Below, piece by piece: positions 1 to 7,789 of a stretch of DNA of 34,135 nucleotides; positions within the stretch are counted from its first letter, which is position 1, and each line of letters begins with the position of its first letter. Location: NCBI GenBank assembly GCA_028278145.1, contig JANQEV010000010.1:1-34135 (forward strand), given 5' to 3'. The notes below the pieces were generated by a model. It was not told the origin of the DNA. It did no database searches and saw only the letters and a list, made by a program, of their open reading frames with translations. Both the position numbers and the translations under genes were made by a program. This DNA is from Chromatiales bacterium. GTDB taxonomy: Bacteria; Pseudomonadota; Gammaproteobacteria; Chromatiales; Chromatiaceae.

Positions 1-86
1 ACCTGGCCGGTATACAGGGCCAAAAACATACCCTGGCCTACCCCGATCAGGGTAGTTAGAAAGATTACTGAAAACGCAGGATGCAT
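1..86 (-). CDS. soeC: SoeC, membrane anchor of sulfite dehydrogenase (5' part only)
   Basis: Only the first 28 codons lie in the window; the gene runs off the left edge. The readable start is hydrophobic (Met-His-Pro-Ala-Phe-Ser, then a helix with Gly-Val-Gly-Gln-Gly), as in DmsC/NrfD-type anchors of molybdopterin oxidoreductases. A GGGAGAG ribosome binding site lies just before the ATG, and the gene follows soeB by 21 bases in the same direction. In the SoeABC family the C subunit holds the catalytic pair on the cytoplasmic face of the inner membrane and passes electrons to quinone. The assignment rests on the operon context and on this short N-terminus, since the rest is not visible. Confidence 0.75.
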   Translation of the reverse strand, partial: MHPAFSVIFLTTLIGVGQGMFLALYTGQ

Positions 87-107
87 CTACTCTCTCCCAA
101 AATCCGG

Positions 108-833
108 TTACCAGGCCACATCGTCCAGGGTTTCCACATCCTCCGGCAGTGCCGGCAGCTCCTCTTTCACCAGAGGATTATCCGAGCGAATCAGCTCATC
201 CTCATGGATCTTGATACGCACCTTGCGCCGCGGCAGGTAGTGATTGGAGGGCTGAGTGCCCCACTCCGGCATCAGTTGATAACCACCCTCTTCGCGGATG
301 GTTATGGATACATCTGAATCTGGATCATGTACATCACCGAACAGGCGCGCACTGGTAGGACAGGACAACACACAGGCTGGTTTGCGCTCTGCCTCAGGTA
401 GAGTCTCATCGGTTATACGATCAATACACAGAGTGCACTTCTTCATAACACGCTGCATCTCATCATACTCACGGGCACCATAGGGACAGGCCCAGGAGCA
501 GTACTTGCAGCCGATACACTTATCGTAATCCACCAGCACCACTCCATTATCCTCGCGCTTATAGCTGGCACCGGTGGGACAGGCAGGCACACAGGGAGGA
601 TCTTCGCAATGCAGGCAGGATTTAGGAAAATGTATGGTCTCGGTCTTGGGAAACTCACCCACTTCAAAGGTCTGCACCCGATTGAAGAAGGTGCCGGTAG
701 GATCGGCATCATAGGGACGTTGATCCGGCAAGGGACCGGCCCAGCCGGAGCTGTTCCACTCCTTGCAACTGGTCACGCAGGCATGGCAACCAACACACAC
801 ATTAAGATCAATAACCAGGGCTAACTGCGTCAT
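108..833 (-). CDS. soeB: SoeB, four-cluster iron-sulfur subunit of sulfite dehydrogenase
   Basis: This 241-residue ferredoxin-like subunit would carry electrons from the molybdenum subunit to the membrane anchor. Four cysteine groups are visible: C13/C16/C19/C23, C73/C76/C81/C85, C106/C109/C112/C116 and C133/C136/C154/C158. That is the layout of DmsB/PsrB/SoeB proteins with four [4Fe-4S] clusters. No signal peptide is seen. I chose the ATG at 833, which opens with Met-Thr-Gln-Leu-Ala just before the first cluster; the frame is open further upstream to 992, but that would overlap soeA and add a non-homologous leader. It lies 37 bases after soeA and 21 before soeC, so the three should be one transcript. 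DMSO reductase or polysulfide reductase B subunits look similar; the sulfite role comes from the A subunit and the absence of a Tat signal. Confidence 0.85.
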   Translation of the reverse strand: MTQLALVIDLNVCVGCHACVTSCKEWNSSGWAGPLPDQRPYDADPTGTFFNRVQTFEVGEFPKTETIHFPKSCLHCEDPPCVPACPTGASYKREDNGVVLVDYDKCIGCKYCSWACPYGAREYDEMQRVMKKCTLCIDRITDETLPEAERKPACVLSCPTSARLFGDVHDPDSDVSITIREEGGYQLMPEWGTQPSNHYLPRRKVRIKIHEDELIRSDNPLVKEELPALPEDVETLDDVAW

Positions 834-870
834 CAGATATACCACGCTCTGTAATGTTCTATGGCCATGA

Positions 871-3777
871 TCATAGACCCAGGACCTTTCCAAACTTGCC
901 GGCAATAAAGGCCTGCCACTTACCACGCCGACCCAACTGTCCCGGCACCTGTTTCTGCTGTGGAAACTGGGGCCAGGTCTCTTGCGGTTCACTGTTGTCC
1001 GCCTTATATACCTTTACCCGCACATCGAACCATGCTGCCTGTCCGGTTACCGGGTCTGAGTTGGACATGTTATCGCCCGCCTCACAGGGAGGCAGCTCTT
1101 CCGGAATAAGGTGATTGAGCAGGAAACCCTTTTTGGACTCGTTGGCCCTCTTGGACAGACCCCAGGCCCCGCTCGCCTTGCCGATGGCATTCCAGGTCCA
1201 GACCGTGCCCGGCTCCACCGCCTCTGAAAAACGGCACATGCAGCGTACCTTGTTGGTGGGTGATTCCACCCAGACCCAGTCACCATCATCAAAGCCCTGT
1301 TTGTGTCCCAACTGCGGATTAACGAACAGATAGTTGTGGGTATGGATCTGCCTTAGCCAGGCATTCTGTGAGTCCCAGGAGTGGTACATGGCCATGGGGC
1401 GCTGTGTCAGCGCGTTGAGCGGATACTCATGGGTATCCACCAGCCTGGAAAGCAGGGTCTCACCATAGAACGGCAAGGGATCAAAATTGCTCTCAATCCT
1501 TTTGCGCAGGCGCTCCGGAGGCTGTTTGCCTTTCCATTTCCCCTGGGCTGCCAGACGGAATTTCTGTAACGGCTCCGAGTAGATATGTAGATTGATGGGT
1601 TCTGCGTACCTGGTCATACCGTGGGCTCGTGCCCAGCGCAGGTAACCCATATTCCAGTTGCGCATGTACTGGTAGGAGCGTGGCAGCTTGTAGTGGTAGT
1701 AACAGTCGTTCTTCTGGTACATCTCCCACTGCCTGGGATTAGGCTCACCCTTTAGAAACTTCTCCCCCCCCTTACCGCGCCAGCCGGCCAGAAAGCCGAT
1801 GCCAGATCCAGGCGAGGTCTCGTAGTTGGTGACAAAATCCGGGTAGTCACGGAACTTGGGCTTGCCCTCTGCATTCACAAACGCTGGCAGTTCCAGGCGC
1901 CCACCCAGTTCCACCAAGACATCCTGGAATGGCTTGCAGTCTCCGGTGCGCGGCACTACCGGTATGCGCACCGAATCCACCGGACCATCGTACTCTGAGA
2001 TGGGGCGGTCCAGCATGGACATGGCATCGTAGCGTTCCAGATAGGTGGTATCAGGCAACACCAGATCGGCATAGGCGATAGTCTCAGACTGGAAGGCATC
2101 GCAGACAATAATAAATGGAATCTTGTATTCGCCGTTCTCTTCCTTGTCCACCAGCATATCGCGCACACTGGTGGTATTCATGGATGAGTTCCAGGCCATG
2201 TTGGCCATGAACAGCAGCAGGGTGTCTATCTTGTAGGGATCGCCACGCCAGGCGTTGGTGATGGCATTGTGCATCAGGCCATGTACCGATAATGGATACT
2301 CCCAGGAGAAGGCCTTATCCAGACGTACCGCCTCACCCTCGGCATCTACAAACAGGTCATCCGGCTTGGATGGCCAGCCCAGGGGCATGCCATCCAGCGG
2401 AGTATTCGGCTGCACCCCTTCCGGTCCATTTGGGGGCTTGGGACAGGGTGGAATCGGACGTGGGAACGGAGCCTTATGTCTGAAACCTCCTGGCCGGTCC
2501 ACAGTACCCAGGATACTCATGAGAATACCCAGGGCCCGAATGCTCTGAAAGCCGTTGGAGTGGGCCGCCAGTCCGCGCATGGAGTGGAAGGCCACCGGGT
2601 TGCCGGTTACTGACTCATGATCCTTGCCCCAGGAGTCGGTCCACTGGATTGGCAACTCGATCTTCTGGTCACGGGCGGTAACACCCATCTCATGGGCCAG
2701 GCGGGTTATGATTTCTGCCGGGATGCCGGTTATCCCCTCAGCCCACTCCGGGGTGTACTCCTCTACCCGCTCCTTCAATAGCTGGAAGGCAGGTTTCACC
2801 GGGGTACCATCATCCAGGGTAAATTCTCCCAACAGATATGGATCCACACCTTCGGTATGAGTAGAGATGGCCTGATCCAGTTCCCGGTCCCACCACAATT
2901 TATTCTGGGGATCGAAGCAGCCCTCTTCGATGTGCATCTCAAAGCGCTTGAACAGGCCATCCTCATCACTGCTCGGGTCGTTGATCACCAGTTCTGCCGC
3001 GTTGGTATAACGCACCAGAAAATCCCGGTCATACAGTCCCTGCTTGATGATCTCATGGATAAAGGCCAGCAGCAGGGCACCATCGGTACCAGGTTTGATT
3101 GGTACCCACTCATCAGCAATGGCGGAATAGCCGGTACGGATCGGATTGATGGAGACAAAGCGACCACCGGCCCGTTTGAACTTTGAGAGCTCCACCTTCA
3201 TGGGGTTGGAGTGGTGATCCTCGGCAGTACCGAGCATGATAAACAGTTTGGCACGATCCAGATCCGGGCCACCAAACTCCCAGAAGGAACCACCGATGGT
3301 ATAGATCAGACCTGCCGCCATATTCACGGAACAGAAGCCACCATGAGCAGCATAGTTTGGGGTTCCGAACTGTTTGGCGAATAGGCCGGTAAGGGCCTGC
3401 ATCTGATCGCGTCCGGTAAACAGGGCAAACTTCTTGGGGTCTTCCGCCCTGATCTTGGAGAGGCGCTGCTCCATGATCTGAAAGGCCTCTTCCCAGGAGA
3501 TCTCCTCAAAACCGGATTCTCCACGCTCGGCACCCTGCATACGCCTGAGCGGTTTGGTGAGACGGGCCGGCGAATACTGCTTCATGATGCCGGATGCACC
3601 CTTGGCACAGATCACACCCTGATTCAGGGGATGGCTAGGATTACCTTCTATATGACGTACTTCCCCGTCACGTAACGTGACACGGATGCCACAACGGCAG
3701 GCGCACATGTAACAGGTGGTCTCCTTGACCTCTACGCGTCCGATCTCGCTATCCGAACTGGATGTTGGGTCCTGCAT
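871..3777 (-). CDS. soeA: SoeA, molybdopterin catalytic subunit of cytoplasmic sulfite dehydrogenase
   Basis: This is a complex iron-sulfur molybdoenzyme of 968 residues, inferred to oxidise sulfite to sulfate in the cytoplasm. Near the N-terminus a C-x2-C-x3-C-x27-C motif (C22, C25, C29, C57) binds a [4Fe-4S] cluster. A cysteine at about residue 149, in the context Gly-Gly-Phe-Cys-Ser-Val-Asn, is in the place of the molybdenum ligand of the PsrA/PhsA/SoeA group. There is no twin-arginine signal, which separates it from periplasmic polysulfide, thiosulfate or tetrathionate reductases and fits SoeA. The start at ATG 3777 has AGAAGG about 9 bases before it; a TTG at 3804 would add nine residues. 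It is first in the operon with soeB and soeC. The substrate is inferred from family and Tat absence; a different sulfur or arsenic oxyanion cannot be fully excluded. Confidence 0.8.
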   Translation of the reverse strand: MQDPTSSSDSEIGRVEVKETTCYMCACRCGIRVTLRDGEVRHIEGNPSHPLNQGVICAKGASGIMKQYSPARLTKPLRRMQGAERGESGFEEISWEEAFQIMEQRLSKIRAEDPKKFALFTGRDQMQALTGLFAKQFGTPNYAAHGGFCSVNMAAGLIYTIGGSFWEFGGPDLDRAKLFIMLGTAEDHHSNPMKVELSKFKRAGGRFVSINPIRTGYSAIADEWVPIKPGTDGALLLAFIHEIIKQGLYDRDFLVRYTNAAELVINDPSSDEDGLFKRFEMHIEEGCFDPQNKLWWDRELDQAISTHTEGVDPYLLGEFTLDDGTPVKPAFQLLKERVEEYTPEWAEGITGIPAEIITRLAHEMGVTARDQKIELPIQWTDSWGKDHESVTGNPVAFHSMRGLAAHSNGFQSIRALGILMSILGTVDRPGGFRHKAPFPRPIPPCPKPPNGPEGVQPNTPLDGMPLGWPSKPDDLFVDAEGEAVRLDKAFSWEYPLSVHGLMHNAITNAWRGDPYKIDTLLLFMANMAWNSSMNTTSVRDMLVDKEENGEYKIPFIIVCDAFQSETIAYADLVLPDTTYLERYDAMSMLDRPISEYDGPVDSVRIPVVPRTGDCKPFQDVLVELGGRLELPAFVNAEGKPKFRDYPDFVTNYETSPGSGIGFLAGWRGKGGEKFLKGEPNPRQWEMYQKNDCYYHYKLPRSYQYMRNWNMGYLRWARAHGMTRYAEPINLHIYSEPLQKFRLAAQGKWKGKQPPERLRKRIESNFDPLPFYGETLLSRLVDTHEYPLNALTQRPMAMYHSWDSQNAWLRQIHTHNYLFVNPQLGHKQGFDDGDWVWVESPTNKVRCMCRFSEAVEPGTVWTWNAIGKASGAWGLSKRANESKKGFLLNHLIPEELPPCEAGDNMSNSDPVTGQAAWFDVRVKVYKADNSEPQETWPQFPQQKQVPGQLGRRGKWQAFIAGKFGKVLGL

Positions 3778-3822
3778 ATCTGAAGCCCTTCTGTGTACTC
3801 CCAACCCTAGAGCTGATGGTTG

Positions 3823-3859
3823 ATTAGCTTATTATAATATTCACTATTGCTTGAGCATA
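3823..3859 (-). promoter_or_regulatory. Possible promoter of soeABC
   Basis: On the minus strand a perfect TATAAT lies at 3836-3831, about 55 bases before the soeA ATG. No good -35 hexamer is visible at the usual 16-18 base spacing, so this is a tentative call that would need an activator or a non-standard -35. Confidence 0.3.
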
Positions 3860-4137
3860 TCATCCGGGCAGACATTGCGCGACTTTTGCCAGAAAAAACC
3901 TTTGAATCACTCCATAACTCTAGTTTTGCCTGGATCTAACATCTTGTTGCTACCAATCACTTATCCCAAGATGAGGCCTATTGATATTTATCCATGCATC
4001 ATGCCTCGCAAACCTATAGCCTGCATAAAGAGGTGCTTACACCCGGAATCTGGGTGCCATTACTTGCAAATAATGAGTTAAAAGGCGCCAGTGGCATAAC
4101 ACTTAAGCCATGCAAACTACACGCTTAGGATCAAGAA
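3860..4137. other. Intergenic region between soeA and a small membrane protein
   Basis: I see no convincing gene in this divergent gap. An open frame at 3851-4081 (plus) begins with TTG, has no ribosome binding site and gives a low-complexity, cysteine-scattered product, so I do not call it. The stretch presumably carries the start signals of both flanking genes. An AGGA at 4127-4130 serves the gene at 4138. Confidence 0.5.
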
Positions 4138-4323
4138 ATGATTATTCGAGAATGGTTCTCTAGGGCCTTTATAATATTTTCTATCTTATGGGTTGCCTAT
4201 ATTTTTACAATCCACAGCCCTGGGATATTTATCACCATGCGGACGATAGCTCTAGGCTTAGCGGTACTGTGGACGGTTTATTGGATAGGTGTAGGAATAG
4301 CCAGCATGTTCAGTTCTAAATAA
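4138..4323 (+). CDS. Small two-helix membrane protein of unknown function
   Basis: This 61-residue protein is not recognised. Residues about 8-26 and 34-57 are strongly hydrophobic and separated by a short Ser-Pro-Gly turn, so it would sit in the membrane as a hairpin. The N-terminus carries Arg-Glu-Trp and Arg, and the C-terminus ends in Ser-Ser-Lys. The start is supported by AGGA seven bases before the ATG. It stands alone: divergent from soeABC and followed 52 bases later by a hairpin terminator. Nothing in it suggests an enzymatic role. The ribosome binding site and amphipathic pattern favour a real gene, but it is short enough that I am only moderately sure. Confidence 0.55.
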   Translation: MIIREWFSRAFIIFSILWVAYIFTIHSPGIFITMRTIALGLAVLWTVYWIGVGIASMFSSK

Positions 4324-4371
4324 CTGGATACCTAACAACTGTCGACTAGCATTTAAGTAACAATAATATAT

Positions 4372-4407
4372 AAAAAAAGGCCTAGGGAGATCCTAGGCCT
4401 TTGTTTT
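4372..4407 (-). terminator. Hairpin terminator, strongest on the minus strand
   Basis: An 11-bp perfect stem (4376-4386 with 4392-4402) encloses a 5-base loop. Seven A's at 4372-4378 give a U-tract when read on the minus strand, and a weaker T-run (4404-4407) serves the plus strand. It lies immediately after a 16-nt tRNA-Glu 3'-end copy read in the minus direction, exactly as a tRNA terminator would. It also ends the small gene at 4138. Confidence 0.8.
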
Positions 4408-4409
4408 AT

Positions 4410-4425
4410 TGGCATCCCCAAGGGG
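4410..4425 (-). repeat. Copy of the 3' end of tRNA-Glu (possible attachment-site remnant)
   Basis: Fifteen of 16 bases match 7501-7516, the last 16 bases of the tRNA-Glu gene (3' half of the T stem, 3' acceptor strand, discriminator and CCA), in the same orientation. The single difference is A4414 against G7505. The rest of the tRNA is absent. This is the pattern left when an element integrates at a tRNA 3' end; a decayed duplicate tRNA is the alternative. Confidence 0.5.
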
Positions 4426-4748
4426 AAACGACAGATTGGATAAAGTAAAATCACCCTAATTTTCTGTTTCTGATAGTATTTTTGAAGATTTCATAATTAA
4501 GGAGCTATTACTAGGTGCGGTTTTCTATGGTTACTGAATGACGCATAGGTGAACCAACAAATTTCCAGGATAAAAGGCCACAGACGCCCTACAACATGAG
4601 TAACGGGAGAGGAAGTTATTATCTAGAAGTACAATGAAACAGTCCTAAACCATAAAATCTATTGGTATGCTAAAGATCAATTGTTCAGCAGATAAAAGCT
4701 ACAACTAGGAGTAAAACACTTTTAGGAATAAGAAAGCATGACTGACCA
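4426..4748. other. AT-rich intergenic region upstream of the antiporter gene
   Basis: No gene is supported here. The stretch is visibly AT-rich compared with its neighbours. Near its end an AGGA (4724-4727) precedes ATG 4738, which opens a four-codon reading frame (Met-Thr-Asp-Gln-stop) whose stop overlaps the antiporter's ATG at 4749 as ATGA. No clear -35/-10 pair was found. Confidence 0.45.
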
Positions 4749-7433
4749 ATGACAGAAACCCACTACATCATAGACATTCTCATTTTGTTGGCTGCAGCCG
4801 TTATTGCAGTGCCGCTGTTTCAGCGCCTTGGGCTTGGTGCCGTACTTGGATTTCTGGTTTCAGGTGCTCTGATTGGACCCTGGGGGCTGGGTTTCATTAC
4901 AGCAGTTGACGAGATCAGGCATCTTGCGGAATTTGGTGTCGTTTTCCTGCTGTTCATCATCGGCATAGAGTTAAAACCATCCCGATTGTGGGTTATGCGA
5001 CGAAGCGTGTTTGGCCTCGGTACAGCCCAGGTACTTGCCACTGGTACGGTAATAACACTTCTGGCAATGGTGTGGGAAATACCAGCTCGTACCGCACTGG
5101 TTGTAGGTTTTGGACTGGCTCTCTCTTCGACCGCATTCGGTCTGCAAATACTTAGCGACAAGGGTGAACTTGGTACAGGTTATGGCCGTTCCGCTTTTGC
5201 CATCCTACTACTCCAGGACCTGGCAATTGTACCCTTAATGGCGCTTATACCTTTGCTTGCCCAAAAAGAGCTATCGATTACACAGGATGTGGAACTGGCT
5301 GCATTAGAATCGGTGTTGATAATTGTCGGGGTGTTTGTCCTAGGCCGCACCCTCCTGCAACCAGTGCTGCAACTCGTTGCCAGAAGTCGAAGAAATCCAG
5401 AAATATTCACGGCAACCGGAATACTATTAGTGCTCGGTGCTGCATGGCTCACCGAATGGGCTGGCCTTTCTATGGCGCTCGGTGCCTTTCTTGGTGGTTT
5501 GCTATTGGCCGATTCCCGTTATCGCCATCAAATTATGGCAGATATACAGCCCTTCCGCGGTTTGCTGCTTGGGCTGTTCTTCATGAGCGTGGGGATGTCC
5601 ATTAATTTCGGACTCCTTGGTCAACAGGGTCTCCTGGTGGCTGGGTTGGTTGGGGGTCTATTGTTACTTAAAGCAGCATTCCTGTGGATTTTATGCCGGA
5701 TTACAGGACGTTCTCATTCGGAATCTATCCAAGTCGCACTGCTACTTGCGCAGGCTGGTGAGTTTGGATTTATTCTTTTTGGGTTGGCTAACATGCTTGG
5801 TGTGATGGAAGGGGAGCTTTACCAGCTTCTGCTGCTTACCGTGGCTCTGAGCATGGCACTCACGCCGCTACTGGTGAGAATGAGCCCCTGGCTTGGAAGG
5901 ACATCCGCAAGCAATCTCCCTAGCACCACTCTCACAAGCAAGCCGATTCCTGCCTCCAAAGATCATGTCATTATTGGTGGTTTTGGAAGATTCGGAAATC
6001 GTCTGGCTCGCAATCTTGACAAGGCAGGTATCCCCTACCTGGTGTTGGAAGTCAATTCTGTCCGGGTAGCCAGAGCCCAGGCGCTGGATTACCCAGTATT
6101 CTATGGAGATGCCAGCCGTGTCGAGGTACTGCGTTCCGCGGGAGCGGACAAAGCCTCAATGATGGTCTTCACCATGGACCACATGGAGAGTATCGGACAA
6201 GCATCGGTTGCAGTGCGCGAGGCATTTCCCGGGTTGCCCGTATATGCCCGTGCCTGGGACATCAAGATGGCCAAAAAGCTGCTCGCCCTGGGTGTCAGCT
6301 ACGCAATCCCGGAGACCATTGAGACCAGCCTGCGCCTAATTGGCGAAGTATTACGCGCATCAGGAATTTCACTGGACGATGCGACCCGACTTGTCAATGA
6401 AGAGCGCGATGAGGAACAGTGGAAATTCACTAGACCTCAGATGCCAGATAAACAGATGGGATATGGAAATATCCTGCTGGTCCTAACGCCAGGTATAGAG
6501 GAGATGAGCATTCTACAGTACGCGGCCACACTGGCAGAAGACAACCAGGCAACCTTGACAGTAGTAGAAGTTCTTACGGAGGCTACATCCACTACCGATC
6601 ACGGCGTCTCTTCCCCGGATGAGCTGGAAGAGGATATGGTAGAGACTCGGCACAAGTGGCTTGAAGAACTGGTCGCCGAGTTGCCCGGGAGTCTTGAAAC
6701 TCATACCAAGGTACTTGTCGGCAGGCCCCATGAGGAAATTACACGGGACGTTATCTCCAACTGTCGAGATCTAGTGTTGAAGTCGGCTAAGGGTGGGCAC
6801 GGGCTAAAAGAGCGCATTTTAGGCGACAATGATTCACGCCTAGTACACTCCTGCCCCTGCCCGGTACTGCTTATCCGTTCGATACCACCAAAGCCCTACC
6901 GTCATAGCCTAGTATGCGCAGGTGTTTACCAGGACGAAACACCTGGCGGTCATCGGGATGATAGATACTCCATAAACCGCAAGATCCTGGAGCATGCAAC
7001 CTGGATAGCAACCTCCCAGTTTGCTGATCTTCACATTGTTCACGCATGGGAAGCCTATGGCGAACAGTATTTGCGAAGCGGACGTTCACCGCTGCATTCT
7101 GAAGTAGATTATTATGTTGAACGCGAGCAAAACAGGAACAAGGAAGCCTTGAATACATGCCTTTCAGAATTGCGCGAGTCGATGGCTGGCGATGTGCTAT
7201 CTGCGTTCGATCCGGTCTGCCACCTTGCAAAAGGCAACCACCGCGACGAAATTGTACGACACGCAAAACACATGGAGGCAGACCTGGTGGTCGTTGGTGA
7301 TCTGGAACACTCTAGAATTACAGACCTAATGGTCGAGAGCACATCAGAGAACATCATCAAACGACTGGAATGTTCTGTACTTGTCGTAAAGCCACCGGAT
7401 TTTGTTACTAAAGTCGTCGTAGAAGAACTGTAG
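4749..7433 (+). CDS. CPA2-type cation/proton antiporter fused to TrkA-N and tandem Usp domains
   Basis: This 894-residue inner-membrane protein has three parts. Residues about 5-380 form a Kef-type CPA2 exchanger with some 12 helices, including Leu-Leu-Gln-Asp-Leu-Ala around 154-159. Residues about 405-545 are a TrkA-N/RCK Rossmann domain with Gly-x-Gly-x-x-Gly at 411-416 and an acidic residue (E434) ending strand 2, as in NAD-binding forms. Residues about 570-712 and 715-882 look like two universal stress protein domains, each ending in the family's Pro/Ser-Val-Leu-Leu/Val-Val strand. Known Kef proteins release K+ in exchange for H+ under electrophile stress and are gated by the Rossmann domain. 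The Usp tail suggests added control by nucleotide, inferred from fold only. The ATG overlaps a four-codon frame's stop. The gene lies alone between a tRNA-Glu and a copy of its 3' end. Confidence 0.85.
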   Translation: MTETHYIIDILILLAAAVIAVPLFQRLGLGAVLGFLVSGALIGPWGLGFITAVDEIRHLAEFGVVFLLFIIGIELKPSRLWVMRRSVFGLGTAQVLATGTVITLLAMVWEIPARTALVVGFGLALSSTAFGLQILSDKGELGTGYGRSAFAILLLQDLAIVPLMALIPLLAQKELSITQDVELAALESVLIIVGVFVLGRTLLQPVLQLVARSRRNPEIFTATGILLVLGAAWLTEWAGLSMALGAFLGGLLLADSRYRHQIMADIQPFRGLLLGLFFMSVGMSINFGLLGQQGLLVAGLVGGLLLLKAAFLWILCRITGRSHSESIQVALLLAQAGEFGFILFGLANMLGVMEGELYQLLLLTVALSMALTPLLVRMSPWLGRTSASNLPSTTLTSKPIPASKDHVIIGGFGRFGNRLARNLDKAGIPYLVLEVNSVRVARAQALDYPVFYGDASRVEVLRSAGADKASMMVFTMDHMESIGQASVAVREAFPGLPVYARAWDIKMAKKLLALGVSYAIPETIETSLRLIGEVLRASGISLDDATRLVNEERDEEQWKFTRPQMPDKQMGYGNILLVLTPGIEEMSILQYAATLAEDNQATLTVVEVLTEATSTTDHGVSSPDELEEDMVETRHKWLEELVAELPGSLETHTKVLVGRPHEEITRDVISNCRDLVLKSAKGGHGLKERILGDNDSRLVHSCPCPVLLIRSIPPKPYRHSLVCAGVYQDETPGGHRDDRYSINRKILEHATWIATSQFADLHIVHAWEAYGEQYLRSGRSPLHSEVDYYVEREQNRNKEALNTCLSELRESMAGDVLSAFDPVCHLAKGNHRDEIVRHAKHMEADLVVVGDLEHSRITDLMVESTSENIIKRLECSVLVVKPPDFVTKVVVEEL

Positions 7434-7455
7434 CAACTGATAATTGTACTGAGGC

Positions 7456-7495
7456 AAAAAAAGACTGCCGTAAAATCAACGTTCTACGGCAGTCT
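7456..7495 (-). terminator. Terminator of the tRNA-Ala/tRNA-Glu unit
   Basis: An 11-bp perfect stem (7462-7472 with 7485-7495) with a 12-base loop is followed, on the minus strand, by seven U's (A-run 7456-7462). It begins 6 bases after the tRNA-Glu CCA. It probably also stops the convergent antiporter transcript from the plus side, where the U-tract is poorer. Confidence 0.85.
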
Positions 7496-7500
7496 ATTTA

Positions 7501-7576
7501 TGGCGTCCCCAAGGGGGTTCGAACCCCTGTTACCGGCGTGAAAGGCCAGTGTCCTAGGCCTCTAGACGATGGGGAC
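7501..7576 (-). tRNA. tRNA-Glu (anticodon TTC)
   Basis: The 76 bases on the minus strand fold as a standard cloverleaf beginning GTCCCC, with T loop TTCGAAC, a genome-encoded CCA at 7503-7501 and an anticodon loop CTTTCAC giving TTC. It follows tRNA-Ala by 54 bases, downstream of glnS and gltX, so a glutamate tRNA sits with both synthetases of the Glu/Gln pair. Its last 16 bases recur at 4410-4425. Confidence 0.97.
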
Positions 7577-7630
7577 ATTTAAAACTTTAATTAAAAAACC
7601 GGTCCCATCGTCTGACCGGATTCATATGTC

Positions 7631-7706
7631 TGGTGGAGCCAGACGGGATCGAACCGTCGACCTCTACACTGCCAGTGTAGCGCTCTCCCAGCTGAGCTAT
7701 GGCCCC
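7631..7706 (-). tRNA. tRNA-Ala (anticodon GGC)
   Basis: The 76 bases on the minus strand start GGGGCC and end with an encoded CCA. The anticodon loop CTGGCAG gives GGC, which reads GCC and GCU alanine codons. A near-consensus promoter lies 12-45 bases upstream, so it is probably transcribed together with tRNA-Glu. Confidence 0.97.
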
Positions 7707-7717
7707 TGAAAATAAGA

Positions 7718-7751
7718 GGCGCATATTAGGCGAAGCAGCCCCTTTTGTCCA
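7718..7751 (-). promoter_or_regulatory. Sigma-70 promoter of the tRNA-Ala/tRNA-Glu operon with GC-rich discriminator
   Basis: Read on the minus strand: TGGACA at 7751-7746, 17 bases, TAATAT at 7728-7723, then GCGCC at 7722-7718. Both hexamers are one base from consensus. A GC-rich discriminator is the mark of stable-RNA promoters under stringent (ppGpp/DksA) control. The start would fall about 10 bases before tRNA-Ala. Confidence 0.75.
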
Positions 7752-7789
7752 CCCGTTTTTTAAATTTTATGTAGGTAACAGGTCGAGCG

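Noticed and set aside
871..3777. Polysulfide, thiosulfate or tetrathionate reductase (PsrA/PhsA/TtrA) reading of the molybdoenzyme
   Set aside because: These are periplasmic and need a Tat signal; none is present at either possible start.
3851..4081. A 76-codon frame between soeA and the small membrane gene
   Set aside because: TTG start without Shine-Dalgarno site and no recognisable product.
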